In this document: in pieces, positions 1 through 11,902 of the stretch
Layout of the letters: each line of letters begins with the position of its first letter
Position numbering within the stretch: the first letter of the stretch is position 1
Assembly (NCBI GenBank): GCA_964036665.1
Contig: OZ038526.1
Span: forward strand, 3,100,001 to 3,164,000
Direction: 5' to 3'
Origin: Gordius sp. MW1
Taxonomy: Eukaryota > Nematomorpha > Gordioida > Gordea > Gordiidae
DNA: 64,000 nucleotides
Notes under the pieces: model-generated
The model's input: only the letters and a program-made list of their open reading frames with translations
The model's database searches: none
Told to the model about the DNA's origin: nothing
Program-made: the position numbers and the translations under genes

Positions 1-28
1 TTATAAATTGAATAATATTTTTCTTAAG

Positions 29-501
29 ATGTTTGAGAAAAAAATTAGAACTAAAGCACCTGATGGGATAGAAAAGATTGTAATTTCACGAGGTGTTGGT
101 GATCAATTTGAGGAAACAACTATTCTGAAAGATAACCAAGGGAGGATAATATCCCAAGACACAACTCATGCCAATTGTAAGCTTAAACTTAATGTGGCCT
201 GATTATTTTAATAGCGTCTGATAATGCCTTTAAGTCATCAGGAGATCATAACAAATTTTTAGGAGCTGATATAGAGACAACTATTGATAATGTATGTAAG
301 GAATATGATGAACGTGGCTCCCTAATTAAACAAGGATTGTCTGTTTTTTCATCCTTTTTTGGCCAAAGACCTACCTCTATTGATTTTAGTAAAGCAAAGC
401 AAACTATTGGAGATTCTTCAGTCAATATTAAACCCATACTAGAACACCCAAAAGACAAAAAAGCATTATCACTTTATGAAAGATTTTTTGGGGCTCATTA
501 A
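29..501 (+). CDS. 3' end of an unrecognised protein-coding gene (two exons, N-terminus outside the window)
   Basis: Seen: an exon at 29-176 follows a pyrimidine-rich acceptor ending ttcttaag, and a second exon runs 215-501 to a TAA stop. They are separated by a 38-nt intron (177-214) with donor GTAAGC and acceptor TTTTAATAG. The donor leaves one base and the acceptor supplies two, so the frame is kept across the junction. The joined piece is about 144 residues, rich in Lys/Asp/Ser, with PDGIEKIV near its start and a short aromatic tail LYERFFGAH. An AATAAA lies 124 bases after the stop. I do not recognise the family. The PDG-x-E motif followed by a charged tail is faintly like the HAX1 C-terminus, but that is too weak to assign. 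The antisense frame at 246-458 is a shadow. Confidence 0.6.
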
Positions 502-624
502 TTTAATAGAATATGTAGACTGTTATTTCCTTGTTTGTGGACTAGAATGTATAGGATGTTCTAAAACAAATAATAATATATATGATAATTGTTTTTGTTT
601 TGCTTGTTAGTTTTCTTTATATAC

Positions 625-630
625 AATAAA
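625..630 (+). terminator. Candidate polyadenylation signal AATAAA
   Basis: A canonical AATAAA hexamer lies 124 bases after the stop codon at 499-501, which suits a short 3' UTR for the gene at the window start. Confidence 0.45.
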
Positions 631-1589
631 AAATGTTTTCTCGATAATGTTATTACCTGTTTCTATGTAATGCATTATAATGAAATCATATTCAAAATAA
701 TGGAAACATTGTATTTTACCAATGGGGTATCTAGGGTGGGCTCTTCAAGAAAACAAGTTTGGGCCCTTCAGCTTCCTAAAATTATTTATTTTAAATGAAC
801 CCAGTCATCTTTTACCTTTAGTGCAATAATTATATGGCTCTAAATAATAACTTGGGTCAATGTTCAATTCTGATACATTGATTTGTTTTATTATTAAGGT
901 GAATTCTGAAAGTTTTTTAAAAGCAAGTTAAGTTTACAACAAAAAGTATCAATGCCTTTGTAAAATGAACTTTGTTCAGTGATATTCCCTCAGCACTGTT
1001 TATTTAAGCTCAACCAGAGGTCCATTATTTTATTGATTTTATCTTATTTATGTATAATAATATTTAAATCAATAAAAAGTATGACAATGATGACTATTTT
1101 AATTTACCTGTTAATAGAATTTTCTACAATAAAACAACATTGTAAATGTAAACCTTCAGGAGTTTAGTAGGTTTAAATTGTTTTTTATATTATATTTTTA
1201 ATGTTATGATCGATATATATATATGGGTGTTTTTATCCAAAAACATGAGATGCAATTTTGAGCAAATAATTATATACAGTGAACGCTAAAGCTTTAAATT
1301 ATATTAAATTTTGCTTAAACACGTTTTAAATGGAAGCTTAAGTTTGCTTCGAGCCAGGCGGCTTTGAGTTGACTGGCTCATCAAGCCTACCCTCAGGCTG
1401 ACTATTTTAATTTTTGTCCGAGCTCTAATCAAAAACTCTTTGGACCAGGGCGCTTATGGACAAGATTAGTAAAAGAAATTTCTTACGCTTTTTTATTAAA
1501 TCAGTTTAATTAGTAGTGCTGCGGAAAGAAAAAATTAACTATGGCATACTTATGAGCTTTAGTAAGAGCGAGAACGCTATATTTATGTT
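631..1589. other. AT-rich DNA without a recognisable feature
   Basis: Only short chance reading frames, with stops in all frames. No repeat boundary, RNA gene or conserved motif could be made out. Confidence 0.5.
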
Positions 1590-2139
1590 ATCATTTTAGG
1601 AGCGTAGTGGGTGTATGTTGGGGGCTTTAGAGAAGTGCTTGTCTGTCCGATACCGCCTTCAGCACTTATTTCAAAGATTAAAAATAGCTCACATCGCCAA
1701 CAGGGCTGTTAGGCGTAGATCGCCGAGCGTCACCCCTGATCCAAGTGCTATATGTAAGTTGAGATTGAGAATAATAAAAGCGCTAGGGCGTCCTCCGTAA
1801 ACGACGCGCATGGTAGGCGCCCGTATCATGTGAAAAGTCAACGTGGGTCAATACATCTTCCGCAAACGGATTTAGTTAAAGAAACTAGTTTGCTAAGGAC
1901 AAGATTGAGAGTGGGCTAGCTAGATGTTGGAACGATGACTGCAAAATGCAGAGAAGTTGCTGACACATTCAGCAAGCCACAGGTTGATATAGCATGTGTA
2001 CAAGAAACAATATGGAAAGGCGCAAAAGCAAGGATGATAAGTGAAGGCTATAAACTTTACTTCAATAGCTTAAAAACGAATAAAAATGGCATGGCAATCA
2101 TACTAGCCTCGCATCTGCAAGAGAAAGCCATTGAGGTAT
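1590..2139 (+). pseudogene. 5' fragment of an RTE-clade LINE (5' UTR and start of the AP-endonuclease)
   Basis: The frame around 1880-2139 reads RLRVG, a stop, LDVGTMTAKCREVAD, then DIACVQETIWKGAKA. This is the hallmark start of the apurinic-type endonuclease of RTE/BovB-like LINEs (known family pattern: LRVGTLNV, MTGKSRE, CVQETKWKG). A nonsense codon in the leader and loss of everything after the first 80 or so residues make it dead. The upstream stretch shares the block GGGCGTCCTCC...AAACGA near 1786 with the second RTE copy near 59950, so it is probably the element's 5' UTR. The fragment stops exactly where the LTR-type element at 2140 is inserted. Confidence 0.7.
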
Positions 2140-2221
2140 TGTAAATTAAATGAATTTAAAAAAATTAATATTTAATTATTAAAAGTTAGAAAGGAATTAA
2201 TCTTTTAATTATTAGATTTTA
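2140..2221. repeat. Left terminal direct repeat of the TRIM-like element
   Basis: Matches 4064-4146 with only a few differences (one A in the poly-A run, attattag against attataag). Confidence 0.6.
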
Positions 2222-4063
2222 TGATTATTCATTATTAAATGGGATTTTCAATCTTACCTTAAATATCCGTTTGTTCATTTATCCTTTATTTAAATATAGA
2301 ATTATGCCCAAGTAACCGCGCGTAATTAGCGAAGAAAAAGGTTAATAATTATTAAAATGCGAACAAAGAAAAGGTTCGATCTACATATGTGTATTCAGAA
2401 GAAAAGAATTCCTAGGCGTACATAATGATGGGAATACTCGCTGTGTATCATGTGATGTATTCCTACGCGTAAAATAAATCGTGTAGAGAACGATGGGGGG
2501 AGAGGGACTACGCGTATACATAAAGATGACACTAATAAATAAGCGAAATAAGATGAGGGGAGCGCAGCTGGTCTCGTTGCGTAGATGGATGAGAGTGGGT
2601 CGTGTAGTAAGACTACAACACCATACCCTTCACGATAACCTCCTCCAACCTGATTGTTGACTTCTAAGCACGGTCGTCGGATTTGAGTTCTTGACCGCTG
2701 TCTATTGTTCGGACGTACGAATCGATTTGTATTGAACGTCTCCAGGATCGTTTTTCTGATTCGGCCTACCGATTTGATTTCGTCGTTGGCCGTAAAAATT
2801 GAAACGCACCATACCCTTCAAGCTTACTAGGGGGAGAGGGTTTTGTCAATGTATCCGGGCGTTGTTGGGTTCGGGATACTTCACCCAATGGTTTTTCGTT
2901 AAACGCAACCCAAAGTCGTTTCTTTGATTTCCCCAATAGAGCGAGACAGAAACATCTTAGCCACTCTAAGTCGTCTAGGCCGCCTCTCAATAAGAGCTGC
3001 TAGCCTCTCGACCAAAGCGTACGATATTTCCGTTAAATTAGGTGACGTCGCTATACCACATATCAGCTATCGGCGCCGACATAGGCACCAGCAACATCAC
3101 TAAGTGTAAAAAACTGTCATCAGGCGTATCTCGCATAAATGCAACTCCGCCTACCAAATCACCTGGGAGCTATGAACTCCAGAACGGTAACCTTGGACCT
3201 GACAACGATGGTATTAACTACCCTTCGTACATGCGAGGTAATTAACTCCAACAAATCAATCAATCATGCGCACGGGCAATTTGCCCACCCAGAAAACTCG
3301 ACCTCATCAAACCTAATTAAAGGTGATACGCATTAAGCCAAAAAAACAGGTCATAACAGGCATTAAGCCTACGAATTAATTAAACACGTCCTTAGACGTC
3401 GCACCCGTAGGCGCCACACCCGAAAGTGTACCGACGATTAACGTCGAAAATGGGTTATTAATTCGCTTCTGGGTTACACGTGCGCTCATGCATATCCGTA
3501 ACCTCGTCCTACACGTTAAATACCACCGCGTCATCTTGTCCACCAGCAGGTACCGACAGAATTTTCCAGAACTGCAATAGCGTTCTACAGCACCGGAATT
3601 ACATACTCTCGGCGCTCTATTTCGCACTGTCAGATACCAGCTGATCAATCAAGGACAATGACGGATAGCGATTGACGGTCACATGCGCGTCAATCCTATT
3701 TAAAAAATATTAAATGAATTCCATGCGAAAAAAAGCAAAAGCGAAAAATTTGAAGGAATAAACATGCATTATAAAAAATGTTTACCTTCGCGCGATTCTA
3801 TTGGGATTTAAGAACTAATTTATTAAAATTCAAAATACTGCCAAATTCATCGTATATAACAAATTAAAAATATTGCCATACTCTTATCCTCTCAAATATT
3901 ACCCCAACATCTAAGTTACAATAACTACCAACATAGTTTTGTCTAAATTTAAATTTCAAAATATTACATTTAACCTTAATCCAAAAGTATAAAATCCAAA
4001 AAATTATCATATTTTTCTATTAAAAACTCTATTACTTGTATCCCTTTTTGATTCTGACACCAT

Positions 4064-4146
4064 TGTAAATTAAATGAATTTAAAAAAAATTAATATTTAA
4101 TTATTAAAAGTTAGAAAGGAATTAATCTTTTAATTATAAGATTTTA
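4064..4146. repeat. Right terminal direct repeat of the TRIM-like element
   Basis: Second copy of the 82-bp terminal repeat; followed directly by the GGTAT duplication. Confidence 0.6.
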
Positions 4147-4151
4147 GGTAT

Positions 4152-5100
4152 ATTTTACATTAGTGGCTAATTAATCAAAATAATCTTCATTTGGCTACAA
4201 TGGCTAAAGATTTTTAGAGTACCCAAGTGCACTCTAGATGCCGAACTATTACTTTCAAATGTGTTGTGATATAAAATCAGACTACTAGGAGTTTGATAAG
4301 CCTGAACTCATGATAAACCGCTGAAATTCTCAAGTCAGTTATGCATTTTGCCATTTGCATTAACTTTCAAATTTGAAATGTCGGGTTGGCAAGTGAATTC
4401 TAATCCATTAAATTTTTTGTGCGATTTTGCACTACACTAAAATATATAAGCATAAGCTTTATTAAAAATATAATTTGTGGCTGAACTATTTAAAAAATGG
4501 AATAAGTAAATATTTTAGGACATAATATGGGGCTTACACCATAAAAGAATGGTTTAATTTTTAAATGTAAAAGTAATAGCTAAGAAATTATAGATGCGCA
4601 ATTTATTGAAAACTTCAAAACTCCCCATTAATCAGTAACAACGCTACTTTTATGGTGTTTTTACAACGTTGTAATGTACGCAACTAATTACATATGTTAT
4701 GTTATGAATATTAATAAAAAGTATCCACTCGTATCTTTTAAGTTTCTATAGCATTATTGTAAACATGCAATATGTTCTTAGAAACGAACTGATGAAGGTT
4801 ATTTCAGATTGATTATCTAAAAAAATGCTCACTAAGGGTCTCAGCTAGTTCAAATATGCAAATGACACCTTTATATAGTTTTTAAAATTGGTGCTCCATT
4901 TTAATTTATGTACATTTTTTATTATTTATATGTAATTAAAATAAATTAGGGGAAATATAAAAATAGTAGAATTTTCTTAAGTCGAGACATGTCGCAATTT
5001 TTTCCCGAGACGAGACCGAGATTCTCATAATGGCAGTCTAGACGAGATGAGATTTTGCTTGCGAAACCAAGACTAGATCGAAACCTTAGCTACTTTAAAG
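4152..5100. other. AT-rich DNA without a recognisable feature
   Basis: No extended frame, repeat pair or RNA gene seen. Confidence 0.5.
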
Positions 5101-5101
5101 C

Positions 5102-5872
5102 AGATATCTTTAAGATCAAAGACTTTAATTTATATCATGGGCCAAAAGGCACATCATCTGTGTGTACTCTTGTTAAGTTCGATCCCAATTCTCATACCAG
5201 TAATATGTCCGGATAATGATTTAGAAGGAATAATTAATTGAGTATTTGTTCAGGTTCCCCCATTTGCAAATGAAGATTTATAAAATAATGATAGGTTATA
5301 ATAATATAAACGATAAAATGAGCGTGTATAATTATTGCAATGTTGATTTACTCTGCGATATTAAAAGCCGACATTGTAAATACTATGAATAATACGAGAA
5401 AATCTATATTTAATGTAGAGTAAGACGCGTACGCGCAGATGGTGCCCATTGATTTTATAAAGATATGAATTTTTTAAAATATTATCTAGGGATAAAGTAG
5501 TTGAAACAATTAACTGGGCTAAAAGAAATGCGATGGGGAAGCGCACGCGCTTACAAAACCATTTACTAATGATGCGGGGGTAATCGCACGTGGGATACCA
5601 CACCTAAAATGTCATGGGAAATAATTGGAGAGAGTAATTGATGGTTGTTTGTTCGGGTTCCACGAACAACGAATTCAATAGAATATGAACGGAATTAATA
5701 ACCATATGTACGATTGCGGATTCTCAAAATTAAATATCTCAAATAATAAAAATAATGCGAAAAGAAATGAGAATTTTTATAAGTTTCTTTATCAAACCAA
5801 ACAAGAGTACGCGCAGAGGTGCACCTCTTGACCCATAACATCATCTAAAGTCTTTGATCTTAAAAAGATATG
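5102..5872. repeat. Inverted repeat pair, about 25 bp arms
   Basis: The segment at 5102-5126 (starting GATATCTTTAAGATCAAAG) is the reverse complement of 5847-5872 with one extra A. The arms enclose the tandem duplication at 5225-6000, so they may be ends of an unclassified element; no target duplication was found. Confidence 0.4.
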
Positions 5873-6000
5873 CTTTAAAATATTAAGAACACACCAAAAA
5901 TTAATTAGAACAACTAATCCGGGCTAAAAGAAAAGGGATGGGGAAGCGAGCTTATATAAAACCTTAGATGCTCGGGGTACTCGCACGTGGGATACCACAA
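5225..6000. repeat. Diverged tandem duplication, unit about 380 bp
   Basis: Two units (about 5225-5605 and 5625-6000) share ordered blocks: a GTTCAGGTTCC/GTTCGGGTTCC start, a TACGCGCAGA block, GGGCTAAAAGAAA followed by GATGGGGAAGCG, and CGCACGTGGGATACCACA at the end. No open frame is conserved between the units, so this is not a coding repeat. Function unknown. Confidence 0.55.
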
Positions 6001-6177
6001 AAAGATTAAAATTCTTATAATTAAATGGTAACCGAACAACTGTTCCTTTATAAAAGGCCAATTAATTTATATTTTTTATAATTAAACTGAAATATGCATG
6101 CTCTATTAAAAAATTTACAAAGAAAAAAAGGCAAAAATAATGGACAACAATATGTATGTTTTTAATTTAATACCTTG

Positions 6178-7473
6178 CAGGGGCGTAGCCAGGATTTTCT
6201 CAAGGGGGTAGAAATTTTCCAATTTTTTAAAAACATTTTTATTTCAATAAATTATTTATAAGGCGGAGCCCCCGAGGAGATGGGGGTCTGGGGACGAAGC
6301 CCCCAGCTATGCCCGAAGGGCTTATTTTTCTATTTACTAATATAATATTATTAACTAGATGAACCCGGCAAACGTTGTTTTGCCATTTACCCGGGTGTAT
6401 TAAATTATGTTGGAATTTTAGGGCATATATGATGATAAAGCGGTTATTGAAGTAAAAATAAAGTTTGATGTCTATATGTTCTACTTCTATTGTTCTATTT
6501 CCGTATACAGTGCAAGGCGTACGAATACTCGAAAACTACTGGACCGATTTGCATTTGGCTCGAACAATCTCAAAACATGCTCCGGAGTGTCAGGATAAAC
6601 TGTGAAATTTTGAGCCAAATCGGATTGGTAGTTTTCCAAAAAAGTTGAGAATCAGGCGCTAAACTGTTCTCGAAAACTACTGGACCGATTTGGCTCAAAC
6701 AAATCTTAAAACATGCTCCGGAGTGTCAGGAATAAACTATGAAATTTTGAGCCAAATCGGTCTGGTATTTTTCAAAATTGGTGGCGGCATACACACATAG
6801 TTTCATTTTTATATATAAGACTAGATGAACCCGGCAAACGTTGTTTTGCCATTTATTTTTGCATTTTGCAGTATCACTTTTTAAGTGTTTCTAATGGCCG
6901 TAGACTTACACTTTATGAATAATTGACTAAAAACATAAAATATTCATAACGCAGTACAGATATAACCCAAATAATTTATGGTAAAGTTTAGCATAAGCCT
7001 TAAAGAAATGTCACTGAGTTTTAAATGTAATTTAAGTTTCTTCTACAAAATAAACGCATAACCATGACATAAAATACTTTGTAGAATCTAATGTTTATAT
7101 TCCTCTGGTTCATTCATATGGTAACGGGTCTGACCTGATTTAATATGAAAGAAAATTTTTATGCAGCCATAAAACATTTAAGCTTCATATATTATACTGC
7201 ATAGCATATGACGTCTTTATTAATTGCCAAAACGTATAAAACAACGTATAAAACAAAAAAACGTGACCCTTCGAAAACTACTGGCCCGATTTGACTCAAA
7301 CAAATCTTAAAACATGCTCCGGAGTATGGGGAATAAACTCTGAAATTTTGAGCCAAATCGGTCTGGTAGTTATCCAAACTTGGTTTTATTAAGTGCCAAA
7401 ACGTATAAAACAAATTAATTTTTGGCCAAGGGGGTAAACTATCCGTTTTTCTACCCCCCTGTCTACGCCCCTG
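6178..7473. mobile_element. hAT-type non-autonomous DNA transposon, 1.3 kb, perfect 8-bp target duplication
   Basis: The left end reads CAGGGGCGTAGCC and the right end GTCTACGCCCCTG, an inverted pair. The 8-bp duplication ATACCTTG flanks it exactly (6170-6177 and 7474-7481). CAGGGGCG-type termini with 8-bp duplications are typical of the hAT superfamily. There is no transposase. The interior carries its own repeats (see 6352-7380). Confidence 0.85.
6352..7380. repeat. Internal direct repeats within the hAT element
   Basis: A block starting GATGAACCCGGCAAACGTTG occurs at about 6359 and again at about 6828. A block starting CGAAAACTACTGGACCGATT occurs near 6531, 6672 and 7273, each time followed by an AAAACATGCTCCGGAGT core and the mirrored GAGCCAAATCGG. 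These look like an older repeat family trapped in or expanded inside the transposon. Confidence 0.6.
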
Positions 7474-7481
7474 ATACCTTG

Positions 7482-9286
7482 CTATTTTGACATCACTCCA
7501 ATAAAACTTATTTATTTGTGAAAAGTGCAATCCCTAATCTTGTAATTTTATATGTTAAATTTACCTTTTCCAGTCATATTTAATCCTAAATGACACTTTT
7601 TACGGAGCGCAAGATGTTTTTGAATTATAAATTATATTTATTTAGTAAATTCCATTTTATAATTCATTCCACTCAGGCTATATACACATTTTACAATTTT
7701 TAGTGATTTTTTACATACTTACAGATTGGCTTGATATATTTTCCGTAAAGTTTGTACGACAACCCTTAAAATAGTGTCTTTAAAATATGACTCATTCCTA
7801 ACAACATATATTAACATATTTTGTTATAACGCTTAACCTCATATCTATAGGAATTAAACTTGCTTACAATTGTAAATGTAAATTTTGCAGTACGAACACT
7901 CGAGCATAAAAATCATATGTTTATTTTAAACGCAAGTGTCTATTGTTTTTTGAGCGGTTATTATACATCAGGAATTATCTAAATTGGGAAAAATGTTCAT
8001 TACATGGTAAGCTTGTTTATATGTATATCATTAATAAAGAACAAAGTTTGGTAATAATTACTTTATTATTTTTATATAAATTATATTTGTAATAGGCATT
8101 TTTATGTATTCAAATTTTTTAAATAAATATTTAAGCAAGCAACAATAGTTTATAAACAAATACACATACATTAATCATATAAAGTTATTAGTACAACATT
8201 TGTGTTATTAAACATACCAAAAATAATCTCAACATAATGATTTCTTTAGCCTTAATTTACTAATTAAAAAATAGTTATTTGACATTTTTCTTTACTTGCA
8301 TAATCTTATGATTGATTTTTTTTTAAATGAGACAATAATTTGCATACATTTTATACATGATTTGTTTTATAATTTTTTATGTGTATTCATAAAAATTTGT
8401 CAAATTCATATTTACACAATATAAATAATGGATTTTATTTAAAACCTTATTGAAAAAGAAAAGACAAGGTAATTAAATCAATTTTAATTGCTATACAATT
8501 TATGTTATAAAGTGAGATATATCAAAACTAAGACTTATTTAAGATTTTGGTGTTATCCTTTATTTTACTGTAGATTCAAAATCATTATGTAAATAGAATG
8601 ATCTTAGATATTTTTATATACCCTTTTACCCTCTTCAACAAATTTATTTCACCCACTTTTTTTATTACCAACACATTTTTCCCAAATTGGCAGTAAATTA
8701 AATTTTCACATCCTGGTCCTGTTGATTCCATTAGCTTTTTTCACTTTGATCTTTACCATCTTCAGCCCGCTCAGGCGAATAACTTTAGAGCGGCGTAATT
8801 CTTCAAAGAAAACCTTACAAAATAATGATATTACTTTTACGTTCTGCTAATTAAAGTGACACCCGGACTAATAGCTTTTTACTCATGGATATAAAAAATA
8901 GGTCTAATAGGTTTTCATTATTAATTGAAAAGATAAAACAATCTACTATCGAGACTACAGCCCGAAATTTCTTGATAAAAGTATTCCGCGATTCTAAATT
9001 TATTATTAAACACTTGGAGAAAAGAGCTTTCTAAATTATTATTAACTGCTATGCAATTAATCGGCTCGTTTTTGGCCATCCGTCTGTCCTGTCCAACTTG
9101 TAATGTTTCAATAACTTATAAGGAAACTTATAGGGGTTTTTAATGGCTGTGGATTTATGCTTTTGTAAAAGACTTTACGGGCTCAAATTTTATTATTATC
9201 TATGGGCCCGATTTTTATATATTAATTCTTTTTGGCAATTTGTCTTAGTTGTGGCTTTATAAAGAATAGGCCGACTGTCCCATTCT
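7482..9286. other. AT-rich DNA; one dispersed-repeat fragment near 9046-9180
   Basis: Mostly featureless. At 9046-9180 a block containing GCTATGCAATTAATCGGCTCG and, further on, AACTTATA.GGGGTTTTTAAT matches 22646-22785, so it is part of a dispersed repeat family of unknown class. Confidence 0.5.
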
Positions 9287-9377
9287 AAATCCAAAAATTT
9301 AATTAAAAAAAGATGATTTTGCCCCTCCCTAGATCATTATCACCCCCCCCTCTAATTCCAATGCTAGCTACGCCCAT
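9287..9377. mobile_element. Right half of a GCGTAGCC-family hAT MITE
   Basis: Ends TAGCTACGCCCATG after the family-typical run TGCCCCTCCCTA and CTCTAATTCCAATGC. The left inverted terminus is missing. Confidence 0.7.
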
Positions 9378-10484
9378 GAAACTGGCTAAATAATTACCTG
9401 CAAATTAATGCTGACCCTTGCTTACATCTCATTTATATTTTTATGGTCTGTAAAATTTTGGTTTGGTTCAAGCTTTCGGCTTGTAAAAAGGAGGCGAAAT
9501 TGAGAAACACATATAGGCGCCCGCAGTTTACACTAGCAACCATCATTGCCCCTTTTCGGGTTGTACTCGGACTAAATGAATGACATATTTGAAGGGTCGG
9601 GTCTGATGTGCCACCCGAACCCCTGGCCCGAAGCAAACCCTAACTAACAAACCAATTTTAAATTATTTAATTTACCCAACTTTAAAAGAAATAGAATTTT
9701 TAGCTATTCAAACATCAGCTCTTATTCTTTATTTTTTTTTAAAATACATATTTATAATTAGATATAAGTAGCTAGTGAAACTATGAAATTAATATAATTA
9801 AATAATTCGTTTAAAGTTTTACTATTAAATTCAAAGGGTTTAGTTAAATGAAATCTTTTTTAAACTGCATGTGATTGATAAATTTCCTTATTTATTTACA
9901 AGGTAAAATTTTGCCTAAACTTGCTATTTTAAAAAGATGTCGGGCTCCGGTGGGGCCACTTCTGTCAATGAAAAGCATTTTAGCATGGCTTCTTCAGTTT
10001 AAACCAATTGCGAACCCATTTTTTCAGTGTGAAATTTTCCCCGATGATGGGCCAACCCCTTCAAATGTTTAAAACCAAGGGTGCGTTAATTAATTTAATA
10101 CACGGCGAGCAGGGGGGGGAGGTTTATTTTGGGCGAATCAGGAATTAGTCCCCCCCCAGGAAGGAAAGGCAAAGTTCAACTTGTTTTCATCGACTAAGCG
10201 TAGCTCTTGCTCGCCACTTGCGACATTTTGTAAAAACCGCGTGACATCGGTGTTTGCATTAGTTAGCTAGCTCATGATGATGATGACGATGATGATATGT
10301 TAGTGAGGGAGGAGTTAGCGCATTCACTCGCGCTAACTAAGTATGGCATGCGACATGTCGCGCACCTTCTACCACAGCTTTATTTGATGTCACACGTCAA
10401 ATCTCTTCCGCTTCCTGTTCTCCTCCCCCCCCCCGCCCCCAATCCAGCTAACGTTCCTGTCGCAACGGTCTTCAAAATGTGTCA
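9378..10484. other. No gene seen; short poly-G/poly-C runs and an ATG-rich trinucleotide stretch
   Basis: Contains G/C homopolymer runs near 10115, 10150 and 10420 and an imperfect (ATG)n near 10275-10295. No convincing exon. Confidence 0.5.
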
Positions 10485-10492
10485 CCTCTTGA

Positions 10493-10970
10493 CATGGGCG
10501 TAGCCAAGGGGGGGGGCAGAGAGGGGCGGCTGCTCCCTTCTAAATTCAAAATTTTTTGAAATTTAGTAAAGTTATACAGTCGAAACTTCTGAATCGCAAA
10601 TCGGATTATCGCGAAAATCCTTTAATCGCGAAGTTAACCGCCATTTTTTTTTAAACGATAATATTAACAAAAACATCGTTTATTGACAAATCGCTTAATA
10701 GTAAATATCGGATATTCACAAACATTTTCGAGTCCTTAAATCAACCAGATAATTATATAAAATATCGTTTTATTGCGAAGCGTAAGAAATGAATATTTAA
10801 ATGTACATATACTTCTATTTCCATCGTTTAATCGCGAATCGCGAATTTTTTTTCAGGCCCAAGGCTTTGCAATTTAACGGTTTTGATTGTAGCTAAAATT
10901 TCAAACCTCCCCAAATCATTATTGCCCCCCCCCCCCCCCCGGTCTAATTCCAACGCTGGCTACGCCCATG
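10493..10970. mobile_element. GCGTAGCC-family hAT MITE carrying a nested insertion
   Basis: CATGGGCGTAGCC at the left is mirrored by GGCTACGCCCATG at the right. The flanks CCTCTTGA and CCTCTCGC agree at 6 of 8 positions, an aged 8-bp duplication. It is longer than the usual 150-180 bp because of the insertion at 10577-10889. Confidence 0.75.
10577..10889. mobile_element. pogo/Tigger-like MITE nested inside the hAT MITE
   Basis: Flanked by TA on both sides. Begins CAGTCGAAACTTCTGAATCG and ends GGTTTTGATTG, an imperfect inverse. The interior repeats TCGCGAA motifs. CAGTCGAA-type ends and TA duplications fit the pogo/Tigger branch of Tc1-mariner. Confidence 0.55.
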
Positions 10971-10978
10971 CCTCTCGC

Positions 10979-11470
10979 GGTATCCATGAGGTTGAAGAAA
11001 ACGACACGGCTAAAATTCTCCCAACGTTGCCCTTTCATCCTATCTACTATTTTCCCCTAAATTAACGATCGCCGCCTTTGAGCGTGAAATATAGCTTGAA
11101 ATTGATGGGTAAAGGGCGAGGGAAATTGTGTATGATAACCAGAACCCAGACCTCTACTATTTGATATCGGGCTTTATACTAATTTGTTATGCCCCGGCGG
11201 AACTTGATAAAAAGGGTTTTTAACCCCCCCCCCTTCCTTGTCGGGTAATTTAAGCATCTGGAACTCTTTTAACATTTGATCCCTATATCTGGTCCACAGC
11301 TTAGTTAGATGATTGGTTAGCCGGGCAACGTTTGACACTTGCCATACCACTGCAATTCTCATTTCCCACTTCGTGTAGGACAATAATGTTGGCTTGGAAT
11401 AATTTGAAATTGATGATTTATTTTTGTAACTGTCGCTTAAATTTTAGGCCAATCGGTTAAAGATAAAATC
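10979..11470. other. No feature seen
   Basis: Unique-looking sequence with a short poly-C run; no exon supported. Confidence 0.45.
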
Positions 11471-11478
11471 ATAAATAT

Positions 11479-11639
11479 CATGGGCGTAGGCGGAATTGGA
11501 GGGAGGGGGGGGGCAAAAATGATTTAGGGAGGGGCAATATGCACATTTTTTGAAATTGTAGTAGATTTTAACGAGGTTTTGGATTAAGAGGGTGGCAGTC
11601 GCTCCTCCCTGCCCCCCCCCCTCTTTGGCTACGCCCACG
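11479..11639. mobile_element. GCGTAGCC-family hAT MITE, perfect 8-bp duplication
   Basis: 161 bp from CATGGGCGTAGGC to GGCTACGCCCACG, flanked by ATAAATAT on both sides (11471-11478 and 11640-11647). Long G and C runs lie just inside the termini. Confidence 0.9.
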
Positions 11640-11902
11640 ATAAATATAAATACGATTTCTTTCTTAGCAACTTTCTCTCTCCCCCCCCCCCTCCATCCCG
11701 CTCGCTTAAACGTTAGCATTTTACACCAGCGATTTATCCATTCACCCCGATCAGAAGTGCTTGGTGCATGGGTTGTTTAAACGTTCTCTTCTCTCACTCC
11801 CCTTTCATCCGGCCCGGCCCAACCATTTAGGAACAATAATGCATGGGAAAGAAAAGTGCTTACTCTACACGATCGGCAGGCCGACCTCACATTAATGGGC
11901 TA

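Larger units (their letters stand above)
2140..4146. mobile_element. Small non-autonomous LTR (TRIM-like) element with GGTAT target duplication
   Basis: Two direct repeats of 82-83 bp (2140-2221 and 4064-4146), nearly identical and each starting TGTAAATTAAATG, enclose 1.84 kb with no pol-like reading frame. The whole is flanked by the 5-bp direct repeat GGTAT at 2135-2139 and 4147-4151, the size expected of LTR integrases. The repeat ends in TA rather than CA. No primer-binding site or polypurine tract was convincing. The interior is GC-richer than its flanks and holds only short frames. It could instead be another element class with direct terminal repeats. Confidence 0.55.

Noticed and set aside
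7192-7530. 112-codon minus-strand frame
   Set aside because: It crosses the right end and target duplication of the hAT element, so it cannot be a conserved gene.
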